Below are positions 1 through 11,874 of a stretch of 64,000 nt of DNA, piece after piece (positions within the stretch are counted from its first letter, which is position 1; every line of letters begins with the position of its first letter). The notes under the pieces were generated by a model that ran no database searches, was not told where the DNA came from, and saw only the letters and a list, made by a program, of their open reading frames with translations. A program made the translations under genes and the position numbers. Source of the stretch: Sindora glabra (taxonomy: Eukaryota > Streptophyta > Magnoliopsida > Fabales > Fabaceae); contig CM035233.1 in the NCBI GenBank assembly GCA_020226215.1, positions 51,359,751 through 51,423,750 of the forward strand. Direction: 5' to 3'.

Positions 1-1479
1 AAAAAATAAACTTTTTGTATCTATCTTTAAAACTTTTCAAAATTTAGCCGATATGGGTAAATAACTAGCCTATAAAAAGTTAATTAAGTCTATTTTCATA
101 TGAAATGAGTTTCATGAATAATATATTTATAATTTTTAAGCTATTTATAAAATATCACCTAAAGTTCACAACTATAATGACTATATAATAACCTATAGCC
201 GATCTATTTTATGTTTTCATGACTTATAATAGCCCAACAGGGTATTTGATCATTAAGCATTAAAGATAGAATAGTTTATGATAATTATAAAATGAATGCA
301 TGACTTGAGTAATCATGACATGAGAAAGTAAAAGTTGTATGAACTTATTACATTATTTATAGGATAAGATGTATTGAGAAATATTTTATGAATTGATTAT
401 TATAATATATGAAAATGCTTGTAGTCACACAAGAAGACATAATGATGCCAAGTATTATTAAGTACATTGAAATTAAACTATGACTATATTAGAAAGAGCT
501 TGAGCACTAATACTTAAAATTGTGTTGTGAATCATGCCATAAGTAGCAATAAAGATAATAAATGTGATAGGGTTGATGTTATGAATATCAGATGAAAATT
601 TTCTAGTGATATGCTTATGAAAGGTATAAAGCAGACCTTAGAAGGATAAGGATAAAAAGCTTATGGAAGGTATAAGGTTGACTTGGAAAATAAAATTTGA
701 ATGAATGTATCTTATTTATTACTTATTGTTCTAAATGAGATATGACCTTGAGTGTAGTTATTAATGAGTATCCTTTTATGATACATTAAAAAGTGAAATG
801 ATTATGTGTTAATCTTATTTTTATTAGCTCTTGGTTATTAATATGTTTAAATGTGATATAATTTGTTAAAGAAAGATAGTCCAATGGTTAAGTTATTATG
901 ATTTATTGATGTTATATTAGATTATTTACTCACTGAATTTTGGACTCACTATTCCATGATTTATTTTACATATTCTCAAGTTGAGTCTCCATATCCACCT
1001 CCTTAAAACTAAATTCCATGGCAGCTTACAAATGGTAGTATGATAGCACAAATTCTCATACATAGTATATTTTAGGGCTTATTTAGTTCTAGATATAAGT
1101 AAAGGAGATATTTGAAGTGATTCCTCACAAGTTAGTTAAATCTACTTATTCTTATTTTGGGAGGATTATAAAAATATCTAACTTTCTTATTTTTTGTAGA
1201 AACCTTAATGAATGTTTTCTCTCTGAAGTACATTTTTTTAATAAATGCATGATATTTGTAAATTAGAATCAAGTTAATTAATTAGGAATAGGTTGGTGAA
1301 AATTGAAAAATAGGTTTCACGTTGGTCTTGATCGATTTATGGTTATGACATGAGAGTTAAAAGATCTCGTCAGAATATTAGAAAGTAAAATTGCCAAAAG
1401 TGTTTCATATGAAAAGCGAGAATTAGCACAATAATTTATAGAAAGAACTCATAAGAATAGATATTAGATATTAATTAAA
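1..1479. other. AT-rich unassigned DNA, possibly old repeat relic
   Basis: No reading frame of useful length or recognisable protein is visible. The stretch around 920-1000 (a segment reading like 'ctcactgaattttggactcact') resembles text often seen inside plant LTRs, so this may be a decayed LTR whose partner lies left of the window. No matching copy was found inside the window. Confidence 0.3.
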
Positions 1480-1860
1480 ATTGATGTCTTATACAATAAT
1501 GGTTTCAATTAAAGTTAATGGTTATCATATTGAAGACTTTTGAAATGCCTTTTAAATAATGGTTAAATCCAAAATTAATGTGTGAACTTTTCTCATTTCC
1601 TATTAGGACACTTCAAAACCTTTTTTAGATAATAGTCATGAAGAAAATTGATGTCTTAAGTTTCTACACTATCCTATGCAAAACTTTATATGTTAACTAT
1701 TTTTTAAAATTGACATAGTAAATTGCCATTATTTTTAAAAACACCACCACATTAACATAGACTTCAATCATAATTAATGTTTGTCATTTTAAGTTTTTCA
1801 TATAATTTTAAACATATCATCGCATCAAGATAAACGTTAGTGATAATGGTAACTAAAGAT
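1480..1860. repeat. Array of short units resembling CACTA subterminal repeats
   Basis: Units of the form 'aaaattgatgtct' or 'aaaattaatgtgt' recur in both orientations (near 1480, 1570, 1645, 1715, 1770). CACTA transposons carry such subterminal arrays. The same style is seen at 9360-11200 and 26800-27060 inside the CACTA element and at 53160-53545. No CACTA terminus was found here, so this is at best a decayed end. Confidence 0.35.
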
Positions 1861-2150
1861 TATCTAATGACATTAATTAGCTATTATGTAGTAATAGGTA
1901 TAGTAATCAATGAATCGATAAGTAACGGTAAAGGTAGTCAATAATGGGTGGTGGAAAGCAATAAGTAACAATAATCAGTATGCAGTAGTGGGCAGTAATG
2001 AATAGTAATTGGCAATGTACATTGGTAATGGTTAAAGGTAGTAGATGTTAGCCAATAGCAATGCGTAAAGGTGTGCAATGGTCAATAATGGTAAGATATG
2101 GTGGACAATAATTGATAATGATAAATAATGGTGATAATAGTGATAAAATT
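1840..2150. repeat. Degenerate ATGGT/AATAATGG-type minisatellite
   Basis: About 300 bp built almost only from variants of 'agtaatggtaa' and 'caataatggt'. There is no fixed period, but the strand bias is strong (A, G and T, hardly any C). The tract at 31950-32960 has the same composition. Confidence 0.6.
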
Positions 2151-2386
2151 TTAATAAAAAAAACTAGGGAATCAAAATATTTCGATGTACAAAGTGCAAG
2201 ATTGATAGGATAGGTTGTCTATCAAGGGTCAATTGCTTTTTCTAATTTGGGAAAAGCTTTGCCTAATCTATTTAGTTAAGCATTCAGGGCAAGGCTAATA
2301 AGTAAGCTTGCTCAATCAAATAAAATAGGCCAATTTTTTTTAAAGCTTGGCCTATAGGCTTACTTGTTTAAGTTTTTCTAGATTTG

Positions 2387-2807
<421 letters not shown>

Positions 2808-5302
2808 TATTACATTCCCTTGAGAAATTTTTGTTACTTTAGAAATTTTTATGTTATCGTGAGAAGAATAATTAATAAATTTTAACATGTGAAACTTCTT
2901 TTTTTCAAAAGTTCTAGATGGAATGAATAAATTCCTCCAAGACAAACGTGAATGAGACATTAATGAAAAATGGATTAATTAATTATTAAGCATTGAATAA
3001 AACATTTAGGCAAAAGGAAAATAAATTATTGAGTAGTCATGAAATGGAAAACTTAAAAGATTAAGGGAAAATGCAAAGAACAAAATACATAAAAGTTATA
3101 AATAGTTAAAAGTGAGTATGTAAATATGGAAAAGATTTACAAGAAAAGAATGTGAATGCCCATGCCTTATACATACACACACACACATATAGACTAAACT
3201 TCAATCAAAACTCCTATTCTCTCTTACTTCAACTTTAATCTCCATCTCTTTTAATTCTCTTCATCTCTTTCCTCTCTATTTACTATTTTTACTTCAATTA
3301 AGCAAAATGAAAGTTAATCTTTTTCAAATTCCTCATTCAAAATAGGTAAGATCTTTGTAATCACTAGATTTTTCAATGTTTTCTTAATATTTTAAAAGAT
3401 TTGTATATTTAAACTAAAAGAAAGGGAAAATGAATCCTAATATAAATCTTTAGGATTTGGGTTAATTGAGGCCAAAGAATAATATATCTAACTTTTCAAA
3501 ACCTTTTCCATAATAAGTGAGTGAACTACTTAACTTTAGTCTTGAATATTTAATTGAAATTGCTTAATTGAGCTTAGGTTTTAGGTTTTAATGAAAAATC
3601 TTTGAAACAAATTTATATGTGATTTTTAATTCAATTTAATGATGGAAATAACTCAAATGAAGTTTATAAGTGTGTATTAATGATTTGATATGAATTGGTT
3701 GCATTAAAAAATGCATTAGGATACTAAACATGTTGGATGAACAATGTTTATCGTGCTAAAATTTCTATAGAATCCTAAGCAAACAATTAACCATTAGGTT
3801 ATAATGGTTGATTGTTAGTCTAGAATTCAAGGTAAGTTTGATTCTAATAAAGAACATTCAACCATGAAGTTCAAAATTGTTAACCATTAGTTAATTGGGA
3901 AGACTTTTCATTAAAAGTGAATAGTTAATTGTTAGGCTACCAACAATCCACAATTGGCACTCTATTTCTCACACTTATTAGTATAATTGCTAATATGATT
4001 TAATGAACTTAGAATAATCTTGAGTGAAATTGTCATGTTTTTAATAGATTGAATTGAGCTATGAAACCATACTGAAAAGTATAGATAGTATTAAAATGTA
4101 ATATGTGATATGTAAATGAAATTAAATTGATATGTATGGTAATGTGAATTGAGCTGAAAGACCATGTAGAGACACATGGATAGTTTTGAAATGTGAAATG
4201 AAATGATATATGAGAGTAATGTTATATGGATGCCCATGTAAGTCTATCTTCACTAAATGGTCATAATGTTAAAATGTTATGAGGTATGAAATAGTGTCGA
4301 AAAACCTATACATGATTGTTTTCACCAAATAGTTATAGTGTTAAAATTATATAGGGTTATTTTCATTAAAAAAATGTTAGGGTAATGTTGGAAGCTCATG
4401 TGAGATTACCTTTACTAAAAGAATAATGTCAAAAGTTCATAAGCCTATTTTCACTACATTTGAACCTTGATATATGGAATCTAGATTTGGTAATTAATTG
4501 TGAGGTAGAATTAATTTTCTTTTAAATTTTATTATGATAAGTGTACTATGTTAAGCATATATGTTGATTCCTAACACTATTAAGTATGAATGCTTATAAT
4601 TTCTTATTCTAAGGATATTGGAAATGTAAATAGTGCTGTATGGAAACTTATGTGTGTAAATTTATCCCTACTTTTCCATTTTGTTGTTTGTCTATGCCAA
4701 GTCTTGTTATACATTATTATACTTGCAAGAAGTGATATATGATTTACATGAAGTGCATATTTAAGTGATGGCATCATTAAGTGCAGATGATTAGAAACAT
4801 TTTAATATGTTGAATTATTCATTTAGAATAAAAAGAGCTTATAAGCATTATATTTACTACAATAAAGTTATGATTATTAGCCATTCGATATGGAATCAAT
4901 TAAGTTGCATATTATGGATAAAGAAGGGTAAACTCAATTGGCAAGAGATAAATATTTACCTTAAATTTATTATTATTAACATTAATTGAATGTTATTTAT
5001 GAGACTTCATACTTACCTTTCTATATGTTTCCTTTATTGATTCTTAGAATAAGTCCTTACCATAACCGCCTTAAAGTTGAGTCCTTTGAAGACTATTAAG
5101 TATAGCTTAAGTAGTATATGTTGGCTTTATTTAGTAAGAAAAGAAATAGGTGAATGAAAATAAAAGAATAGTGTCAAATTCCTTTAAGGTTAGTCATTAG
5201 TTATCATATGTACCTTAATTTGGTCTTATTGAATGTGGGTTAGGCTGGAGGAAATTAGGTTACAAATTCTACACCAATTTCGATTAGGATTAGATCGTGA
5301 CA
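2808..5302 (+). repeat. 5' LTR of the old element (about 2.5 kb)
   Basis: Homology with the other copy begins at TATTACATTCCC (probably once TGTTACA...) and the LTR ends ...GATCGTGACA at 5302. It contains the short reading frames 2757-2960 (overlapping the start) and 4807-4989, which have no recognisable product. It is uninterrupted, so it shows what the split 3' LTR looked like before the CACTA insertion. The matching point is near 4697-4701 (ATGCC). Confidence 0.8.
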
Positions 5303-5305
5303 AAG

Positions 5306-5317
5306 AGGTATCAAAGC
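5306..5317 (+). other. Primer-binding site, tRNA-iMet type
   Basis: AGGTATCAAAGC lies three bases after the LTR end. It differs at two positions from TGGTATCAGAGC, the complement of the plant initiator-methionine tRNA 3' end used by many Ty3 and Ty1 elements. Confidence 0.8.
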
Positions 5318-6503
5318 ATAGTCTCAGCTCTTAGTAAGATGAGGCCCTTAAGTTGTATTAATGTGCTGCCTAAATAAGTGTTGACTAAAACTATACTAAT
5401 AATATGTGTATATTCTAGATCATGTATCACAATACCATTTTAATGGCTTTATGATGCCTAATAATATTGGTGGTTGAGCTTATTTATGACAAATTATTGG
5501 ATAATTTTTTTAAATTTTGTTTGATTGTTTGGAAAATTTTGTGAATTAGAAATCTGGATACATTTGTGTAGGTAAACATTAGTTGTGTTGAATTGAAAAG
5601 GTGAATTACTTGCAATATTTTCCTTTAAGCTTCATGAAGGTACCTTTTTAATGTATGTATGCCTTGTTTAAACATGAAATTGGATTGTGATTAGTGAATA
5701 GATGCATTATAGGAAACATAAATGGACTAGGAACTTGAGGACATTCCTAAAAGTGAATATGGGAATTATGCTAGAAATTTTTTACATTTAAATCATGTGA
5801 AACGTGTTTGGATATCTATGAACTATTGTAGTAATTTTAAGATGTTAGGTATATGTTTACAAAATGGCCGAATGTTTATTATTGAAAGTGGATCCTTGAA
5901 AGGTCTATAAACTTTAAACATACTATAAAATTTATGTTATTTGATTAGATAACTTAGCAAGTAAATTAAAGAAAAGGTTTAACTCCCCTTTTAACTATAA
6001 CTACAATGTGAGTTTTCTCCTTCATGTGAATTAATGTTTATGGTTGCATTTAGCAAAAGTTTTTTCAAATTACTTGACATCCACATGACATTTGGAGTTA
6101 ATGCATCTTTAATTAAGCTAGGAAGGAGTTATAATGCTTGCTATTAGTATTCATGTGTTCTGAGCACTAATATTTTTTCATATGTATTAGTGCTTAACCT
6201 AGTTAGAAGGTTCTAATATGGGAGCATAGGTTCGACATTAGGTCATGTAAGTAATTAAACTAGTGGTTCCTAGAGTGTTTCACCCTATAGAGTTGGACTT
6301 TTTTTGTTATAAACTTTGGAACTCAAGTTTTATATTAAATAAATCAAGGAAGATTAATCTAATCATGGAGAGTGAATAGATTATGTATAAGTTTTAAGGC
6401 TAGCACTTAAGTATAAACCTTTCATGTGAACATTTTACACCAATGAGATACCTTTAACAAATGCTATTTAAAGTCTCTATAGAATTTAAGAAAGAATTCT
6501 TTT
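5318..6503 (+). other. Internal region of the old LTR element, non-coding
   Basis: About 1.2 kb between primer site and polypurine tract. All frames are full of stops, and no gag, protease, RT or integrase motif was recognised. Confidence 0.65.
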
Positions 6504-6515
6504 GAAAAAAAGAAG
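6504..6515 (+). other. Polypurine tract before the 3' LTR
   Basis: GAAAAAAAGAAG is an unbroken purine run ending three bases before the homology start of the second LTR at 6519. That is the expected site for plus-strand priming. Confidence 0.75.
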
Positions 6516-6894
6516 TATTATTACATTCCCTTTTAGAAATTTCTATTATTTTAAAAATTTGTATGTTATTGTGATAAGAATAATTAGTAAATTTAAACAT
6601 GTGAAACTTTTTTTTCAAAATCTTTAGGTAGAATGAATAAATAATGAAAAAGGAAACATCAATGAGATATTAAAGAAAAAAGGATTAATTAATTATTGAG
6701 TACTAAATAAAACTTTTAAGCTAAAGGAAAATGAATTAAATGAGTGGGCATGAAACAAGAAAGTTAAAAGGTTTAGTTAAAAGAAAGTGCATTGAACAAA
6801 ATAAATAAAAGTTATAAATAGTTAAAGGTAAGTATGTGAGTGTGTGAGCGTGGAGGAGATTTATGGTAAAAGAATGAAAATTCTCCTACCCTTA

Positions 6895-6914
6895 TATGTA
6901 TGTATGTATGTATG

Positions 6915-6981
<67 letters not shown>
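6895..6981. repeat. (TGTA)n-(TA)n microsatellite inside the 3' LTR
   Basis: TGTA units run into about 30 TA units. The orthologous spot in the 5' LTR (about 3170-3190) has only a short CA/TA run, so the tract grew after the LTRs were duplicated. Confidence 0.95.
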
Positions 6982-6985
<4 letters not shown>

Positions 6986-7972
6986 TGTATGTATATATGT
7001 ATAAACACACACACACACACCAAACTTCAATACAAACTCCCATTTTTCCTCACTTCAACTCTAATCTCTATCTCTTTCAATTCTTTTCACCATATTTCTC
7101 TTCCTTTACAATTTTTACTTCAACCAAGCTAAAAGAGAGTTGATCTTCTTCAAATTCCTCATTCAAATAAGTTAAGATATCTACAATCACTAGATTTTCT
7201 AATGTTTCCTTAGAATTTCAAAGGATTTAGGCGTTTGAACTAAAAGAAGGGGAAAATGAACCCTAACATGAATTTTTATTATTTTTGTTGATTAAAGCCA
7301 AGGAATAATAAATCTATCTTTCCAAAACTTTTTCCACAATTGATAAGTGAACATCCTAACCTTAATCTTAAAGATTTAGTTGAAATTGCTTAATTGAGCT
7401 TAGATTTTGGGTTTTAATGAAAAACATTTAAAATGGCTTTATATATGATGTTTAATTCGATCTAATGATAGAAATAACTTAAATAAAGTGTTATAAAGGT
7501 GTATTAATCATTTAGAATGGATTGAATGTATAAAAAAAGCATTAGAATGCTAAATATGTTGGATGAACAATATTTATCACATTAGGATTTTTTGTAAAAT
7601 CCTAAGCGAATGATCAATCGTTGTTCTAAAATTTTGGATAAGTTCAAATCTAATAATAAATAGTTAACCATTAGGTTCAAAATGGTTGACCATTAGAGGT
7701 TGAAAAAACCTCTCACCAAGAGTGAATGATCAACCAATAGGCTATTAAGTCAATCGTTAGTTTTCATATTTCTCACAAATGCTAGTATAATTGCTAATAT
7801 GATGAAATAAACCTAGAATAAGCTTAAATGAAATTGTCATGTTCTTAGTAGATTGAATTATGCTATGAAACCATGTAAAAAGGCATGGATAGTATTGAAA
7901 TGTGATATGTGACATGCAAATGAAATTAGATTAATACGTATGGCCATACAAAGAGGCATAAGGAAAGTTTTG

Positions 7973-8546
7973 TACAATATTTTAAAATTTAGACTGGATT
8001 GGCTAGTTCAATTAGTTTGACTTAGAGCCTAACTTTGGTCCGGATCGAGTTTAGCTAGTAACCTAGGTAACTAGTCAAATCAATTTGAACTGGTCTAAAT
8101 TGTTATTTACTCAATAAACTCGTTAAATCAGTGTAACTTGGTTCAGATGAGTCAACAGTAACTTCAATTTAAAAAAAAAAAATTAAAGTTGCACTTTCGA
8201 AAGCTTAAAAACAAGACCCTAAAGAAATTAGCTAGTTTCCTACCATTTGAATTAGTGCTTGTCTTGTTATTATAATGACAAACTTTTTATATAATGTATA
8301 TAATTTTCTATCTTCTATATTTTACTTCATCTAAATTTTTTATAAATAATATATTATATATTATATAATTAAACTAATTTTATTTAATTAATATTTAATT
8401 TAAATTTTTACTAAATTGAAATAAAATATAATTTTAATATTATAAAATAATATTAAAATTATGATAAATGTTTGTAATTAAAGTAAAATTAATATTTATT
8501 ATTTTGTATTTCATAAATATAATTGTATAAGTTAAAGCAATTTAAT

Positions 8547-8613
<67 letters not shown>

Positions 8614-8758
8614 TAATTTATATATATAATATATTAACTAGTTCAATCACTTAGTTCAACTGGTTGAACAGATATAACATTGTTCCACTTACCTTACCAG
8701 GTCAATGACTAGTTTGGGTTAAAAAACATTAGTTATGTATTGAATTACATGTGGATTT
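7973..8758. mobile_element. MITE-like insertion in the 3' LTR only
   Basis: The 5' LTR reads straight through this point (...agttttg/aaatgtg..., near 4180), so about 786 bp were inserted here. The ends carry inverted, GTTCAA-rich segments (left 'ggctagttcaattag', right 'ctagttcaatcacttag' and 'caactggttgaac') around an AT-rich core with a (TA)n run. This text resembles Mutator-type plant MITEs. A clear 9-bp target duplication is not visible. The insertion has no coding capacity. Confidence 0.55.
8550..8606. repeat. (TA)n microsatellite
   Basis: About 28 TA units in the core of the 7973-8758 insertion. Confidence 0.97.
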
Positions 8759-8984
8759 GAAATGTGAAATGAATTAATTAGTGGTGTTATATGGATACTC
8801 CTATAAGCATATCTTTATTAAATAACCATATATAGTTTCAAAAGGCTTGAGGTGTGAAATAGTCTTAGAAGCTTGCATCTAACTTTCTTTACTAAATGAC
8901 TTTAGTGTTAAATGTACATAGGATTATCTTCACTAAAAGACCAGTATCAAAAGTTTACGAGGATGTCTTCATTATCCCTAAACC

Positions 8985-8986
<2 letters not shown>

Positions 8987-9075
<89 letters not shown>
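8987..9075. repeat. (TA)n microsatellite inside the 3' LTR
   Basis: About 44 TA units. The matching position in the 5' LTR (about 4466) has only 'gatatatgg'. Confidence 0.97.
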
Positions 9076-9077
<2 letters not shown>

Positions 9078-9314
9078 GTGCATGTGTGTGGGGAAAATTC
9101 AAATTTGGTAATTGGTTATGAAGTAAAGTTAATTATTTTCTAACTTTCATTATGATATGTGTACAATGTTATGCATGTATGTTAATTACTGGCACCACCA
9201 AGTGTAGTTGCTTATAATTTCTTATGTTGAGGTTATAGGAAATGTAAATGGTGTTATGTGGCATTATATGTGCAAATTTATTCATTCTTTTTCATTTTAT
9301 GGTATTTTTGTGCC

Positions 9315-11874
9315 CACTATAAAATTACTCATTTATGTTGATTAATTTACATCAATTTGTAATTTCACTAACATTTATTTTGACATAATGACTTTTTTGA
9401 AATTATATAAAAACTTAAGACAATAAACAAAGAATATAACTGATGTTTATGTTAATATGGTGATATTTTTCAAATTAGTAAGAATATAACTACATTAGAT
9501 ATATAAATAATCAATATCAAACTTTTATAAGAAAAATTAAGACATAAGTTTTCCTTTACAAACATCCAAAAAGGCAATTATAAATGTTAAAACATTAGTT
9601 TTTGAAATAGCAAAGTTAAAAGTTATGGTTACCAACTTTATTCTTTAGAAAAGTGAAGTATATGGCATTAGTTTCCTTTATTAATAAATGTCCTAATTTA
9701 AAATTATGCTCTTACTCTTTTTTCATTTTTATACTTAGGTTAATCTTTTAAAATGGTTTGAATTTTTGTGGAAATACCCTATCTAGAACTCTAATATCTC
9801 CTGGTCAACAAATATTTATGTAGGAGAAGTTAAAGTTGTGGATGGGATACATCTATAGAGTAAGAGGGCTTATATCTTTAGAATCTATAGAAGCATTTCA
9901 ACATAAAGAAAATAGATAAGTTTCCTTCAACACATAAGAATTTTCAACAAAGATAATGCTTACTATTATTAATTTAAATACATGGTAACTATAAATGTGT
10001 TGATAATCTAGTGTAGGATTTTTTAATGGAATACAATTAGATGTAATAATTTTTAAAGAAACTTAAAAGCTTAAGTAACTAACTCTATATTAGAATAAGA
10101 TGTTGGTTATTTAAAAAATATCATCCAAAAAAGATTTCAAAGGTCACTTGAAAAGATGAAAAATATCAATACATCGATTTTGTTATTAATTCAACATCTA
10201 CAAATATTTCAAAAGTATCCCTAGGTAATATAATTGCCATTTACTTGATAACTAGCCATGTCTAAGATTACGATATTGAGTTAAAAATTTATGTTTATAA
10301 TTTTATTTATTACCTATATATTTTATATTCACTCTTGATTTCAAAATATCTCAGTGATGTTTTAGTCTCCATTATCTTACTCTAACGTTTATCTAAAAAG
10401 GAGGAAAATAACTCTTCCACATTTCATTTAACACCTTTAGAAAAATTATAAAATTTGGTTATTGCTACTTATGGGCATTGTTGTCTAAATATATCATATA
10501 AGATACTAAAAGTGTTATTTTCCTCCTCTTCAAACAAAGGGTAATGTTAGTAATGGAGGTAAATGTAGTATTTAGATGCATGATTTATCAATATCTAAGC
10601 ATAATGGATGTTAAAGAGTGATTTTTAGAAGATGGCTAGTATCAAGGTTAGCAATAACAATGGAAGATAAATTTGTATTTGTTGATATTACAATATATAC
10701 AATTAATAAAATTATAGAATAATTTTTTTATATTAATGTCTTCCTTCTTATATTTTTGTATATATTCATATTTAATACATTGATGTTTGTACCATTATAA
10801 GAAAACTATATAAAAAATCATATAACTTATCACTAATTTACGATATTTAATTAAATTACAAAAAATTCATCATTAATTTTAACATTTTTTCTTTAAACAT
10901 CTAAAAATTAACATTTTAAAAACATAGTAAATTTTTTATCTTGTTTATGCAAAATTTTAACTTTTTTATACTTGATCCATCTCTTGAGCAGTCTATAGAA
11001 TGGGTGATTTATTTTCTATTAGTCATTGTAATTTTCTAAAATTTAATATGGTATTTAAACTATATTAAAATATATTAATAGAATAAAAAGGACATCAATT
11101 TTATACAAATAATCAACGTCTAATAATGAATAATGGTGTTTTCTTTATTACAACCAAAGTTATATTATACTTAATTAGAGCGACATTACTTTAATATAGA
11201 TGATGAATATTGTAATTAAATTGACACTTAACAACCATCATGGTTGCACTAGTATCTATTTACTTATCATTTATTTTTATAAACAAAAAGGAAAAAATAA
11301 AGAAAATATAAAAGAATTGATAGGAATATGAAATATAAGATTAAACTACTTTGGTGTCATTTACAAAAAGGAAAATTCCTTTAACATGAAGTTCTGTCAA
11401 ACTCTAACAAAATTGTGTCGTGAATTACTCTTCTACTTTTTTATGCAAATAAGGTATACCTACTAACTATTTTCAAGCTTTTTTTCTTTGTATATCTTAA
11501 TATTTTTTATATAGATGTTTAGCTTTTTTTTTCCTTATGTCTATCTTAATATGTTTAGCTAAAGATGTTAAGTGTTAAAGTTATGATGGCTTACTAAAAT
11601 GTTTCTAATTTTCTATTAGCTCATAAACAAGCATCATAACCGTAAGTATAAAATATATTACATACAAAAGATTCCTTTTATAAATGTATAGAAATGTTTT
11701 GGCTTTGAGTATATGATTGAAAAATATTCTATTCTAGATAATTTGGATTGCATTATTGATGTATATAAATGTATGAATATGTATGTGTTTTAAGCACATA
11801 ATTGAGAATATATACAAATTAATGTGATTTAGTTAATATTTTTATATGTATAGTTCTAACTAGATTGGTTAATC
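9315..11874. other. CACTA left terminal and subterminal non-coding region
   Basis: It holds the left terminal repeat and many short recurrent units such as 'gatgtttatg' and 'aacattagtttttgaaa', in both orientations, as expected for CACTA transposase-binding subterminal arrays. No gene was recognised; a TNP1-like gene is not visible. Confidence 0.6.

Larger units (their letters stand above)
6519..9314 (+). repeat. 3' LTR of the old element, left part
   Basis: It aligns collinearly with 2808 to about 4701 of the 5' LTR. It is longer because it gained an insertion of about 786 bp (7973-8758) and three expanded microsatellites (6895-6981, 8550-8606, 8987-9075). It breaks off at ...GTGCC, exactly where the CACTA element starts. 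The tyrosine/isoleucine-rich frames at 6812-7143 and 8912-9121 are microsatellite artefacts. Confidence 0.8.
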
